Numbered from the stretch's first letter, positions 1-7,546 are shown. The stretch is 10,716 nt of DNA from Campylobacterota bacterium (GCA_030595845.1 JAUVCL010000062.1:1-10716); one strand, 5' to 3'. Numbers and translations are program-made. The notes: generated from the sequence alone by a model not told the origin.

Positions 1-1
1 G

Positions 2-736
2 TTAAGACGTTCGGCACTCACTGCTTTAGAGTCCTTCCCTTTAAAAATGCGTGTAAAAAATACTTTTGAAATGTTGGAAGACTCTGTGAAAGTAGTACGT
101 ATAGAAGCGGCAAGACAGCTCATGTCCATTCCTATGGGTGATTTGGATGAGACACGTAAAAAATCGTATGAGAAGGTACTTTTAGAGTACAAAAATACAC
201 TCACTTTTACAGCTGAACGTCCTGAAACACAGCTTTCTATAGCCCGATTTTATGAAATTGAAGGAAAATTGTTTGAAGCGGAAAAAGCCTATAAAGAGTC
301 TTTACGTCTACAGCCACAGTTTGTACCCGCATACATTAACTACAGTAATTTCCTTAAAAACCAAGGTAAAGAGAAAGAAGCAAAAGAGATCTTAGAACAA
401 GGCATTAATATCTTACCAAAAATGGCGATGTTTCACCATACTTTAGGCCTATGGTATGTAAGGGCTAAACTGTCTCAAGAGGCAGAAGAGTCACTTAAAA
501 AGGCAACAGCGTTAGATAAAAATAATGCACGTTTTGCGTATGTGTATGCTATATCTGTAGGTGAAAAAAGTCCAAAAAGAGCCATAAGTATACTTGAGAA
601 AACATACGCTATGCATCAAGGAGATGTGGGTATTATCTCGGCATTGGCGTATTACTACAAGGTAACAGGTAATGTTGAAAAAAGTGTAGCGTACGAAAAG
701 AAAGTAAAGGCATTGCAGAACTTTTCAGTACGTTAG
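2..736 (+). CDS. HEAT/TPR repeat protein, C-terminal part (5' end outside window)
   Basis: The reading frame is open from the first bases of the window, so the Met at 47 is probably internal and the true start lies upstream; 244 residues are visible. The first ~40 residues look like HEAT-type helices (LRRSALTAL, then VRIEAARQL). From about base 220 there follow roughly five TPR units with typical alternation, for example AEKAYKESLRLQP, AKEILEQGINILP and AEESLKKATALDK. Such arrays form superhelical scaffolds for protein contacts. In some bacteria a HEAT-then-TPR tail ends large multihaem cytochromes c; that is only a suggestion here, since no CXXCH motif is visible. The gene ends with TAG, and 77 bases separate it from the efflux operon. 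Repeat architecture is well supported; function is unknown. Confidence 0.8.
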   Translation, partial: LRRSALTALESFPLKMRVKNTFEMLEDSVKVVRIEAARQLMSIPMGDLDETRKKSYEKVLLEYKNTLTFTAERPETQLSIARFYEIEGKLFEAEKAYKESLRLQPQFVPAYINYSNFLKNQGKEKEAKEILEQGINILPKMAMFHHTLGLWYVRAKLSQEAEESLKKATALDKNNARFAYVYAISVGEKSPKRAISILEKTYAMHQGDVGIISALAYYYKVTGNVEKSVAYEKKVKALQNFSVR

Positions 737-767
737 TTTAAAACAGTGTGCTATAAAAGGGAACTAC

Positions 768-790
768 TTTAGATAAACTATAAGTCTAAA
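768..790. promoter_or_regulatory. candidate operator/promoter of the RND efflux operon
   Basis: A 6-base inverted repeat, TTTAGA at 768-773 and TCTAAA at 785-790, flanks 11 bases that include a possible -10 box TATAAG (779-784). A repressor bound here would cover the -10 region, as TetR-family regulators commonly do at RND pump operons. The arms are short and AT-rich, so chance is possible. No regulator gene lies next to it in this window. Confidence 0.3.
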
Positions 791-813
791 TAAAAGGATA
801 AGGTATTATTCAA

Positions 814-2007
814 ATGAAAATTTCATACAAACACTTATACGCTATAACCCTCTCTGCTTCTCTACTTTTGTTAGCGGGTTGCGGTGAAGAAAAAATGACC
901 AAAGTACCCAAAGCTCCTCCACTTCTAAATGTTGAAATAGTGACTGTTGAGAAAAAGAAATTTCCATTTTGGAAACAATATACTGGTATGACACAAGCGA
1001 TCAGCAGCCAGGAAATAAGGGCACGTGTTTCAGGACGCTTAGAGAAGAGATATTTTGCTGATGGTGCCTATGTGAAAAAAGGAGATAAACTCTTTTTGAT
1101 CGAACAATCCGAGTATCAAAGTAATTTGGATGCTGCGATATCCAGAAAAGAGAAAGATAAAGCTGCGCTTGCATTGTCGAAAGCGGATGTAAGGCGTTAT
1201 GAACCGCTTGTCAAAGAAGGACTTGCTGCACGTTCTACTCTGGAGCAGTATGAAGCAAAGCGTGACGCCTTGATCGCAGCGATATCTGCAGATGAAGCTG
1301 CTATCCGCAATGCAGAACTGGAATTGAGCTATACACTCATTACTGCACCGATATCAGGTCAGGCAAGTGCACGACGTGTGGATGTGGGGAATCTCGTGGG
1401 CTATGGTGAATCAACTCTTTTGACCACGATCGTGCAGACAGATAAAATATATACCTATTTCAGTCCTTCTGAAAAAGATGCACAAAGATTATACAAATTC
1501 CGTTCACGTGAAAACTTGCCTGCTTTCATTGAAGTGCGTGGTCAGGGCAAAGATATATTTAAACGTAAACGACTTGACGGTATTGTAGATTTTTCCAATA
1601 ATATAGTAGACCCGTTGACATCAACCGTCTCCATGCGTGCGACCATAGATAACAAAGAAAAGTCTGTGTATCCCGGAACCTTCGTTTATATCAATGTGTT
1701 TATCACAGATCAGTTTGATTTTATTATGGTACCTCCGCAGGCTATTCTTGAAGATCAGTTGGGTAAATTTGTCTACACTGTGGATGCAAATAATACAGCC
1801 CAACGAACCTCTGTTACAGTTGGGATCTCGTCCCGGTATTACAGCAGTATTTCAAAAGGTTTGAAAGATGCTGATAAAGTAGTGATCTCAGGATTGGTAA
1901 AGATCAAAGATGGTCGTCATCTTGCACCTGAAGATATGACCAGTACCAAAGGTATCGCAGCAATCCTGAAAAAGCACGATCTGATTCCTCAAGAGGTACA
2001 AAAATAA
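814..2007 (+). CDS. RND efflux periplasmic adaptor (membrane fusion protein), lipoprotein
   Basis: This 397-residue protein is the periplasmic adaptor that links the inner-membrane RND pump to the outer-membrane channel (AcrA/MexE/CmeA family). The N-terminus is a lipoprotein signal with lipobox LAGC and lipid-accepting Cys23. The domain order is typical: first half of the biotinyl-lipoyl domain (about 64-100, with RVSGRLEKRYFADGAYVKKG), an alpha-helical hairpin (about 100-170), the second lipoyl half (LITAPISGQASARRVDVGNLV, about 175-195), a beta-barrel (about 210-297, including VDPLTSTVSMRA and YPGTFV), and a membrane-proximal domain with VPPQAILED (306-314). A purine-rich site (AAGG, 800-803) lies 10 bases before the ATG. 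Its stop codon directly abuts the pump gene, so the two are co-transcribed. Length and order match the family; the exported substrate cannot be read from sequence. Confidence 0.95.
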   Translation: MKISYKHLYAITLSASLLLLAGCGEEKMTKVPKAPPLLNVEIVTVEKKKFPFWKQYTGMTQAISSQEIRARVSGRLEKRYFADGAYVKKGDKLFLIEQSEYQSNLDAAISRKEKDKAALALSKADVRRYEPLVKEGLAARSTLEQYEAKRDALIAAISADEAAIRNAELELSYTLITAPISGQASARRVDVGNLVGYGESTLLTTIVQTDKIYTYFSPSEKDAQRLYKFRSRENLPAFIEVRGQGKDIFKRKRLDGIVDFSNNIVDPLTSTVSMRATIDNKEKSVYPGTFVYINVFITDQFDFIMVPPQAILEDQLGKFVYTVDANNTAQRTSVTVGISSRYYSSISKGLKDADKVVISGLVKIKDGRHLAPEDMTSTKGIAAILKKHDLIPQEVQK

Positions 2008-5000
2008 ATGTTCTCTATCACTTTTATTAAACGTCCGATCCTTGCGATGGTCATCTCCTTGCTAATAATTGTCGGAGGTCTGACCTCTTTGATGGTTCTT
2101 CCTATCCAGGAATTTCCAGATGTAGTACCGCCAACAGTTGTCGTATCTGCTAACTATACAGGAGCGAATGCTTATGCTGTTGAAGACTCCGTAACAAGAC
2201 CTTTGGAAGAGAAGATAAACGGTGTACAGGGGGCTATCTATACCGAATCATCAAGTACTTCTACGGGTCAGTCTAAAGTTACGGTCTATTTTGAACCGGG
2301 GTATGATCTTGACATCGCTGCGGTAGATGTGCAAAACAAAGTGTCACTGGCAACACCTTCTTTGCCTGCTGAAGTGAAGCAGACAGGTGTCGTTGTCGAC
2401 AAACAAAGTCCTTCCGCTGTCTGTTTTGTGACGATCAATGGAGATGAGCGTTATGATGATGCTTTTTTAAGTAATTATATCAATATCAATGTGATTGATG
2501 AGCTTAAACGTATTCCTGGTGTGGGTAACGCAGAAAATATGGGAGAGAAGAAATATGCTATGCGTATCTGGCTTGACCCTGATAAGATCTATGCGCTGGA
2601 ATTAACCCCTGATGATATCATCGATGCGATCAAATCACAAAATAAACAAGCAGCAGTCGGTAAAATCGGGTCTGCTCCTACATATAAGGATCAGCAAACC
2701 GAATATGTGTTGACAGCTGAAGGCCGCTTGACACAGGTTGAAGAGTTTGAAGAGATCGTGATTAAGTATAAAAAAGATGGTTCGCTAGTGTATTTGCGTG
2801 ATGTATCAAATATTGAACTGGGTGCTGAAAAGTATGATTGGAATGCTATTTTAAATCAAAAACCGACAGGTTTGGTCGGTATTTATCAACTTGCAGGCTC
2901 TAATGCCTTAGAGATCAGAGAAGCAGTAGGTAAAGTGATGGAAAAGGTCAAAATTCGTTTTCCTGACGGGATCTCTTACTCAATACCTTATGATACAACT
3001 GCGTATGTTAATGTGGCCATTGATAATGTCGTCACAAACCTTTTTATCGCGATCTTACTGGTAATCGTGATTATCTATATCTTTCTTCAATCTTGGCGTC
3101 CTACTGTCATCGCAGCAGTTGCAATCCCAGTTTCACTTATCGGTGCTTTTGCCGCGATGTATATCGCACCGGGGTTCTCTATCAACTTTCTTACGCTTTT
3201 CGGGCTGATACTGGCCATCGGTATCGTCGTTGATGATGTGATATTGGTGGTTGAAAATGTTGAAGTGATCATGGTTAAAGAGCCTGAGCTTACCATGCCT
3301 AAGGTCGTTAAAAAATCGATGATCGAACTGATCGGTCCGATCATTTCCACAACACTGGTTTTGGTTGCCGTATTTATTCCTGTTTCTATGGTACCGGGGA
3401 TCACAGGTGCACTTTATCAGCAATTTGCATTGACCATATCCTTTGCTGTTTTGGTTTCTTCACTCAATGCCTTGACACTCTCACCGGCTATTGCAGCTAT
3501 CATCATCAAGCGTCGTGGGGAAGATGAGAAAAAATTTATCGGCTTTGAACTTTTTGAAAAAGGATTTAACTGGCTTACAGATAAATATACTTCTTTTATC
3601 ACACTGCTTGTAAAGTTCCGTTATATGGTTTTAACACTCTTTTTCGCTCTACTTGGTGTCATCTATTATATGTTCATTTCTACTCCGACAGGATTTGTCC
3701 CTTCTGAAGATAAAGGGGTATACATGGTCGCTATGAACCTCAAACCGGGAAGTTCTATTGAACGTACGGTTGATGTTCGTGAAGAGGTTGAAGAGATCGT
3801 TGCAGGTATTAAAGGTGTGAAAGACGTGATCGCTATTGATGGCTTTAATGTGATCACTGGTGCATTAGATGGAAGTGCAGGAGCAATGTTTGTCACTCTT
3901 GACCACTGGGATGACAGAACTGTACCGGGGCTGGAGATAGAAAGTATCATCAGACAAACCTTTACAAAAACAGCCCATATTTCAGATGCTTCTATTGCTG
4001 CATTTAACGTGCCAGGGATTACCGGATTGGGGTCTGTGGGTGGTTTTGATTTCAGACTGCAGGATTATCTCTCCGGTGATATGGATACCTTCATGCACTA
4101 TGCACAAGAGATCATTAAAGAAGCCAATGCTGATCCTCGAATAGGAAGAGCTTTCACCACCTATAATCCTTCTTACCCGATGTATGAGATTGAGATTGAT
4201 CGTAAAAAAGCCAATGCCCTGGGGGTGGATATTGCCACACTTTTTGGTACGATGCAAACGTATCTGGGATCATACTATGTGAATGATTTTGTCAAATACG
4301 GTAAGGTCTTTAAAGTATTTGTTCAGGCTAAAAAAGAGTTTAGATCTGATAAGAGTGATATTCATAAGCTTTATGTTAAAAGCAAACAAGGGAAGATGGT
4401 ACCTATGTCTGCATTGATCACTATTAAAGAACAATTGGGACCGCAAAATATTTCCCATTATAATCTTTACCGATCTATTCAGATCAATGGTTCTCCTGCC
4501 CAAGGGTACAGTTCCGGGCAAGCAATGGCAGCGATGGAAGAGATCGCTGCACGGGTCTTACCCAATACTTATGGCTATGACTGGTCAGGAATGTCATTTC
4601 AGGAAAAAGTCGCAGGAAATGGACAGATTCTGGTCTTTTTCTTTGTGGCTTTGGTTGTTTTCCTGGTACTTTCTGCACAGTATGAGTCATGGATTCTGCC
4701 ACTCATGATCCTGCTCTCTGTTCCTATCGTAATGATAGGGGCGATGGGTGCACTTAAGTTGGCGGGATTGCCACTTAATGTTTATGCGCAGGTGGGGCTG
4801 GTGCTCTTAATCGCCCTTGCCTCCAAAAATGCCATTTTGATCGTTGAATTTGCCAAAGAGCTCCGTGAGTCTGGTAAAAGTATTGTCGAGTCAGGTATTC
4901 AGGCAGGAAAACTGCGTTTTCGTGCAATCATGATGACGATCCTTTCTTTTGTCTTTGGTACGGCACCGCTAGCTTTTGCAAGTGGTGCGGGTGCTGTAAC

Positions 5001-5154
5001 ACAAAAATCCATTGGTGTGGGACTGCTTGGTGGAATGCTAGCGGCAACTATAGTGAGTACGCTTTTGGTCCCTGTACTCTATGTACTGCTGGAGACGATG
5101 CGTGAAAAGTTTGTCTCTGTAGAAGATGAAATAGCTAAACGGGAGATGATCTAA
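2008..5154 (+). CDS. RND efflux pump, HAE-1 family inner-membrane transporter
   Basis: This is the proton-driven pump subunit, 1048 residues, the usual length for AcrB/MexF/CmeB relatives. It has TM1 at the N-terminus, two large periplasmic loops (about 30-335 and 560-870), and TM clusters after each. The proton-relay residues are all present: Asp409 and Asp410 in TM4 (AIGIVVDDVILVVENVE), Lys940 in TM10 (ALASKNAILIVEFAKE), and Arg970 with Thr977 (LRFRAIMMT), matching AcrB Asp407, Asp408, Lys940, Arg971 and Thr978. Porter-domain stretches such as RIPGVGNAENMG and MRIWLDPDKI resemble the MexF branch. A Shine-Dalgarno AAGAGG (1991-1996) lies inside the adaptor gene. With its neighbours it should form an inner-to-outer-membrane exporter of hydrophobic or amphiphilic compounds. 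The gene appears intact; substrate range is unknown. Confidence 0.97.
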   Translation: MFSITFIKRPILAMVISLLIIVGGLTSLMVLPIQEFPDVVPPTVVVSANYTGANAYAVEDSVTRPLEEKINGVQGAIYTESSSTSTGQSKVTVYFEPGYDLDIAAVDVQNKVSLATPSLPAEVKQTGVVVDKQSPSAVCFVTINGDERYDDAFLSNYININVIDELKRIPGVGNAENMGEKKYAMRIWLDPDKIYALELTPDDIIDAIKSQNKQAAVGKIGSAPTYKDQQTEYVLTAEGRLTQVEEFEEIVIKYKKDGSLVYLRDVSNIELGAEKYDWNAILNQKPTGLVGIYQLAGSNALEIREAVGKVMEKVKIRFPDGISYSIPYDTTAYVNVAIDNVVTNLFIAILLVIVIIYIFLQSWRPTVIAAVAIPVSLIGAFAAMYIAPGFSINFLTLFGLILAIGIVVDDVILVVENVEVIMVKEPELTMPKVVKKSMIELIGPIISTTLVLVAVFIPVSMVPGITGALYQQFALTISFAVLVSSLNALTLSPAIAAIIIKRRGEDEKKFIGFELFEKGFNWLTDKYTSFITLLVKFRYMVLTLFFALLGVIYYMFISTPTGFVPSEDKGVYMVAMNLKPGSSIERTVDVREEVEEIVAGIKGVKDVIAIDGFNVITGALDGSAGAMFVTLDHWDDRTVPGLEIESIIRQTFTKTAHISDASIAAFNVPGITGLGSVGGFDFRLQDYLSGDMDTFMHYAQEIIKEANADPRIGRAFTTYNPSYPMYEIEIDRKKANALGVDIATLFGTMQTYLGSYYVNDFVKYGKVFKVFVQAKKEFRSDKSDIHKLYVKSKQGKMVPMSALITIKEQLGPQNISHYNLYRSIQINGSPAQGYSSGQAMAAMEEIAARVLPNTYGYDWSGMSFQEKVAGNGQILVFFFVALVVFLVLSAQYESWILPLMILLSVPIVMIGAMGALKLAGLPLNVYAQVGLVLLIALASKNAILIVEFAKELRESGKSIVESGIQAGKLRFRAIMMTILSFVFGTAPLAFASGAGAVTQKSIGVGLLGGMLAATIVSTLLVPVLYVLLETMREKFVSVEDEIAKREMI

Positions 5155-6453
5155 ATGAAACACTTGATACAAAGAATAGGGACAGGATTGTTAACAGCGA
5201 CACTACTTGTCTCTGCAAAGAGTCAGACATTGACCATTGACAAGGCCATAGAGATCACACTTGAACATAGCCCAGATGTCGACATAAGCCGCTTTGACTT
5301 TAAAAGAGCCATAGAGCGTAGTAAGTTTCAAGAAGGATACTATCTCCCCAGCTTAGATCTGGGTGCTACTGCAGGAAGACAAGGAATGGAGTTCAAGGGC
5401 CAAGACACTGTAAATGGTACAATGCTGGTCGGCAGTCTTAGTGCCTCTCAGCTCATTTATGACTTTGGGAAAACAAGTGGCAGGATCTCTGCAGCAGATG
5501 CGGAAGCCAATGCACTTGAAGCAAGTATGAATCAATTCATCTCCAATAAGATCTTGCTTGTGAAAGCGCGTTATTATGATGTGTTGAAAATGAAAAGTTT
5601 TATCCGGGTCAATAAAAAGAATATAAAATTACAAGAGGGGCAACTGAGACGAGCCACGCGTTATTATGAGAGTGGGATCAAAACGATTATTGATGTCTCG
5701 GATGCCAAAGTACGTTTGACACAGGCTCAGTTACAATTGAATAATTTAGAATATGAACTTAAGTTACGTCGTGCGATATTAGAGCAGACCATGGGGTATG
5801 TTCCATATAAGGGGAACTATATCCTCTACCACAAAAAGTTGGACCTGCCAAATGTCAGCCGCCATCTTCCCCGGGTAAGTACGTCTCTCTCTCAGTTAGA
5901 GGGTTTTGCCTATGAACATCGTTATGAATTAAAAAGTTCTGAATTTCTTGTAGAGAGTTCCAAGTCACTTGTAGAGAGTGAAGAGGGAGGTTACCTCCCT
6001 ACCCTCTCACTTAGAGGAGACTATACAGCACAAGATATAGATAAGAATTTTGTTGCTACAACGCCTCAAAGACAATGGCAGGCAGGGGTTGATATGACAT
6101 GGAATCTTTTTTCCGGAAATCAAACAGATGCCTCTGTTCAGGAAGCCAAGATATCCTCTTTGAAGGCTGCTTCCCAGGTAGATGATGTACGCCTTCTGAT
6201 CAAAAGGCAGGTGATCGAATCGAGTCTGGGAGTACAGCGCACAAAAGATGCTGTGACCCTCTCTGAGAGTATTTCAAAAGCGAGTCATCAAAAGTTTATT
6301 CAGGCACAAAAACGCTATGAGAATGATCTTTCAGACTATATAGAACTTCAGGAAGCACAACAGGGATATATCAATTCATTGGCTGAGTTGGTCAATGCCT
6401 ATTATGATTATTATATTGCACTCGCACAACTTGATTTTGCAGTAGGAAGATAA
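5155..6453 (+). CDS. TolC-family outer-membrane efflux channel
   Basis: This 432-residue protein is the outer-membrane exit duct of the efflux system. A signal peptide spans about residues 1-23 (hydrophobic TGLLTATLLVSA, probable cleavage near AKS). There is no lipobox, so it is TolC-like rather than a lipidated OprM-type channel. Two OEP repeats follow (about 26-215 and 245-430), each with long amphipathic helices, for example VRLTQAQLQLNNLEYELKL and LQEAQQGYINSLAELVNAYY, and strand segments ending in aromatic residues such as LIYDFGKTSG and DMTWNLFSGN. A GGGAG Shine-Dalgarno (5141-5145) lies in the end of the pump gene, and the ATG directly follows the pump stop codon. It is the last gene of the operon; no hairpin-plus-T-run terminator follows. 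The family call is firm. Confidence 0.93.
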   Translation: MKHLIQRIGTGLLTATLLVSAKSQTLTIDKAIEITLEHSPDVDISRFDFKRAIERSKFQEGYYLPSLDLGATAGRQGMEFKGQDTVNGTMLVGSLSASQLIYDFGKTSGRISAADAEANALEASMNQFISNKILLVKARYYDVLKMKSFIRVNKKNIKLQEGQLRRATRYYESGIKTIIDVSDAKVRLTQAQLQLNNLEYELKLRRAILEQTMGYVPYKGNYILYHKKLDLPNVSRHLPRVSTSLSQLEGFAYEHRYELKSSEFLVESSKSLVESEEGGYLPTLSLRGDYTAQDIDKNFVATTPQRQWQAGVDMTWNLFSGNQTDASVQEAKISSLKAASQVDDVRLLIKRQVIESSLGVQRTKDAVTLSESISKASHQKFIQAQKRYENDLSDYIELQEAQQGYINSLAELVNAYYDYYIALAQLDFAVGR

Positions 6454-6489
6454 AAAAATCTAATAAATATAACTTCTGAATAAATTGAG

Positions 6490-6509
6490 ATATAATCTAG
6501 AAATTATAT
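6490..6509 (+). promoter_or_regulatory. candidate promoter of the 191-residue secreted protein gene
   Basis: A perfect -10 box TATAAT (6491-6496) would place +1 near 6503, giving a ~21-base leader before the ATG at 6524. No clear -35 box is present, which is common in Campylobacterota. The -10 box lies in one arm of a 7-base inverted repeat, ATATAAT (6490-6496) and ATTATAT (6503-6509), which could be an operator or simply AT-rich chance. Confidence 0.5.
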
Positions 6510-6513
6510 TTAT

Positions 6514-6517
6514 AGGA
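6514..6517 (+). promoter_or_regulatory. Shine-Dalgarno AGGA deciding the start at 6524
   Basis: AGGA sits six bases before ATG 6524, an ideal distance. The alternative in-frame ATG at 6485 has no such site and lies upstream of the TATAAT box, so it would not be on the predicted transcript. Confidence 0.7.
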
Positions 6518-6523
6518 ATCACA

Positions 6524-7099
6524 ATGAAAAAACGCTTACTCATCTTAGCAGCTATCGTAGCGTTATCAACATCAAGTATAGCAGAGGAACTCGAAACCAT
6601 AGATATCTATGAGCATATGCGTACTGCCTTAAATGGGGAGTGGTCTTTGTCCTCTGAAGATAAACAACTTGATACCACAGGTGCCTATAAAAATAAATAT
6701 GTGCTTCCTTTAGTGGGTACAGATGCGACTGCCCTTTCCTACAAAGCTGTAGGTTTTGGTTCAACACTGCAAGAAGACCTACTTCCAAATAATAAAAAAC
6801 AGATGGTGACGATGTACCATTGTGATGATTATGTGGATTGTGAACAACTCTTTGCAACACACTATTGTACTAAGATGAATCAGCCTCAGTTTATACTTGA
6901 TCTAGCAAACTCTAGTAAAGAGAAGGTGATCTTTAACTGTAATATGGAAACTTCTTTATGTAAATCAAATGAAGATCATATTCACCAGATCATACTTGAA
7001 TTTTCAAATGAGGGGAAACATCTAAAATCCTCATATTTAGGTTGGACAGACCAAAAACCCAATACAAGAAACTCTATTTATCATTTTGATAAAAAGTGA
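6524..7099 (+). CDS. hypothetical secreted protein with five cysteines
   Basis: I do not recognise this 191-residue protein. The start at 6524 is chosen over the in-frame ATG at 6485 for three reasons: it has an AGGA site (6514-6517) six bases upstream, it begins a textbook signal peptide (MKKRLLILAAIVALSTSSIA, cleavage before EEL), and a strong -10 box lies between the two candidates. The mature part (~171 residues) is hydrophilic with no further membrane segment, so a periplasmic location is likely. It has five cysteines at about 100, 106, 115, 139 and 146; 100/106 and 139/146 each lie close together and could form disulphides or, with His99 and His113, bind a metal. An early GEW triplet (38-40) recalls the GxW of lipocalin-like barrels, but this is weak. 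It is probably transcribed alone. Confidence 0.8.
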   Translation: MKKRLLILAAIVALSTSSIAEELETIDIYEHMRTALNGEWSLSSEDKQLDTTGAYKNKYVLPLVGTDATALSYKAVGFGSTLQEDLLPNNKKQMVTMYHCDDYVDCEQLFATHYCTKMNQPQFILDLANSSKEKVIFNCNMETSLCKSNEDHIHQIILEFSNEGKHLKSSYLGWTDQKPNTRNSIYHFDKK

Positions 7100-7110
7100 T
7101 CCTATCCTTG

Positions 7111-7131
7111 TTCCCACGTTGTACGTGGGAA
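7111..7131 (+). repeat. REP hairpin 1 (perfect 9-bp stem)
   Basis: TTCCCACGT (7111-7119) pairs perfectly with ACGTGGGAA (7123-7131) around a TGT loop. It begins 12 bases after the stop codon of the upstream gene. No T-run follows on either strand, so it is not a standard intrinsic terminator, though it could protect the 3' end of the mRNA. Confidence 0.8.
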
Positions 7132-7191
7132 TGTATACTGCTAAAGTCAACTAACAAACAAACTCCTATTTTTTAAAAATATGCATATGCA

Positions 7192-7212
7192 TTCCCACGC
7201 AAAGCATGGGAA
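7192..7212 (-). repeat. REP hairpin 2 (inverted copy, one non-Watson-Crick pair)
   Basis: TTCCCACGC (7192-7200) pairs with GCATGGGAA (7204-7212) around an AAA loop, with one C-A mismatch (7198/7206). Read on the opposite strand the same position is a G-T wobble, so the element stays foldable in that orientation. Confidence 0.75.
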
Positions 7213-7255
7213 CGAGAAATCCGCATATCCCCTACAGGTATGAATCTCAAACTAT

Positions 7256-7288
7256 TTACACATTGCTTGCACATTATCGTTCTATACT
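7256..7288 (+). promoter_or_regulatory. candidate promoter with 11-bp-phased repeat before the SHOCT gene
   Basis: TATACT (7283-7288) is a plausible -10 box, giving +1 near 7295 and a leader of ~25 bases. In the -35 position there is instead a tandem repeat, TTACACATT (7256-7264) and TTGCACATT (7267-7275), with a period of 11 bases. This could be a response-regulator site or the periodic upstream signal known for RpoD promoters of Campylobacter jejuni. Confidence 0.45.
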
Positions 7289-7319
7289 TTAACTCATAAA
7301 ATTCAAGAAAGGATTTAAG

Positions 7320-7511
7320 ATGGATTATATAACACATGGTTGGGGTATGGGATTTGGTTGGTTGCTGATACTTTTAATTATCGGTCTTCTTGTTTATCTT
7401 CTACAAAATAAAAAGTCATCTACGCAAGATATTCTTGATAAACGTTATGCAAAGGGTGAGATTGATGAAGAAGAATATGAGAAAAAGTCAAGACATTTAA
7501 AAGATAGCTAA
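7320..7511 (+). CDS. small membrane-anchored SHOCT-domain protein
   Basis: This 63-residue protein has two parts. The N-terminal half is one hydrophobic helix (about residues 8-29, GWGMGFGWLLILLIIGLLVYLL) after a short glycine-rich start. The C-terminal half is a SHOCT domain (about 36-60), recognised from the pattern ILDKRYAKGEIDEEEYEKK. SHOCT domains are short C-terminal modules, often on small membrane proteins and thought to act in oligomerisation or binding; no enzymatic role is known. A strong Shine-Dalgarno GAAAGGA (7307-7313) lies six bases before the ATG. Gaps of 220 and 76 bases on either side suggest it is transcribed alone, though a continuous transcript into moxR is possible since no terminator is seen. 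The domain call is good; the role is unknown. Confidence 0.88.
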   Translation: MDYITHGWGMGFGWLLILLIIGLLVYLLQNKKSSTQDILDKRYAKGEIDEEEYEKKSRHLKDS

Positions 7512-7546
7512 AAGAGAAGAAGTACATACAGAAGATCATTTAGAGT

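Larger units (their letters stand above)
7107..7216. repeat. REPIN-like inverted pair of REP elements
   Basis: Two ~32-base elements, at 7107-7138 and inverted at 7185-7216, match at about 25 of 32 positions by hand alignment. Each holds a short GC-rich hairpin with the core TTCCCACG...CGTGGGAA, one flank reading CTTG/CTCG and the other ATGTATA/ATGCATA. They are separated by 46 bases of AT-rich DNA. Two REP hairpins in inverted orientation between genes is the REPIN layout, and REPs are moved in trans by RAYT (TnpA-REP, Y1 tyrosine) transposases. From memory, similar GTTCCCACGC-type hairpins are scattered in many proteobacterial genomes. No transposase gene is in the window. Confidence 0.75.

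Noticed and set aside
47..49. ATG 47 as the start of the TPR protein
   Set aside because: The frame is open upstream to the window edge with HEAT-like sequence before the Met, and no Shine-Dalgarno is seen.
3087..4702. Several minus-strand open frames across the pump gene
   Set aside because: They lie opposite a clearly conserved RND coding sequence, overlap one another, and show no recognisable domains or start signals.
6485..6523. Upstream in-frame ATG start for the 191-residue protein
   Set aside because: It lacks a Shine-Dalgarno, precedes the TATAAT box, and would bury the signal peptide behind 13 extra residues. ATG 6524 has all expected signals.
7111..7131. Intrinsic terminator after the 191-residue protein gene
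   Set aside because: The stem is strong but no T-run follows on either strand, and a second inverted copy nearby points to a REP element instead.
7107..7216. CRISPR repeats
   Set aside because: There are only two copies, they are inverted rather than direct, and spacer structure and cas genes are absent.
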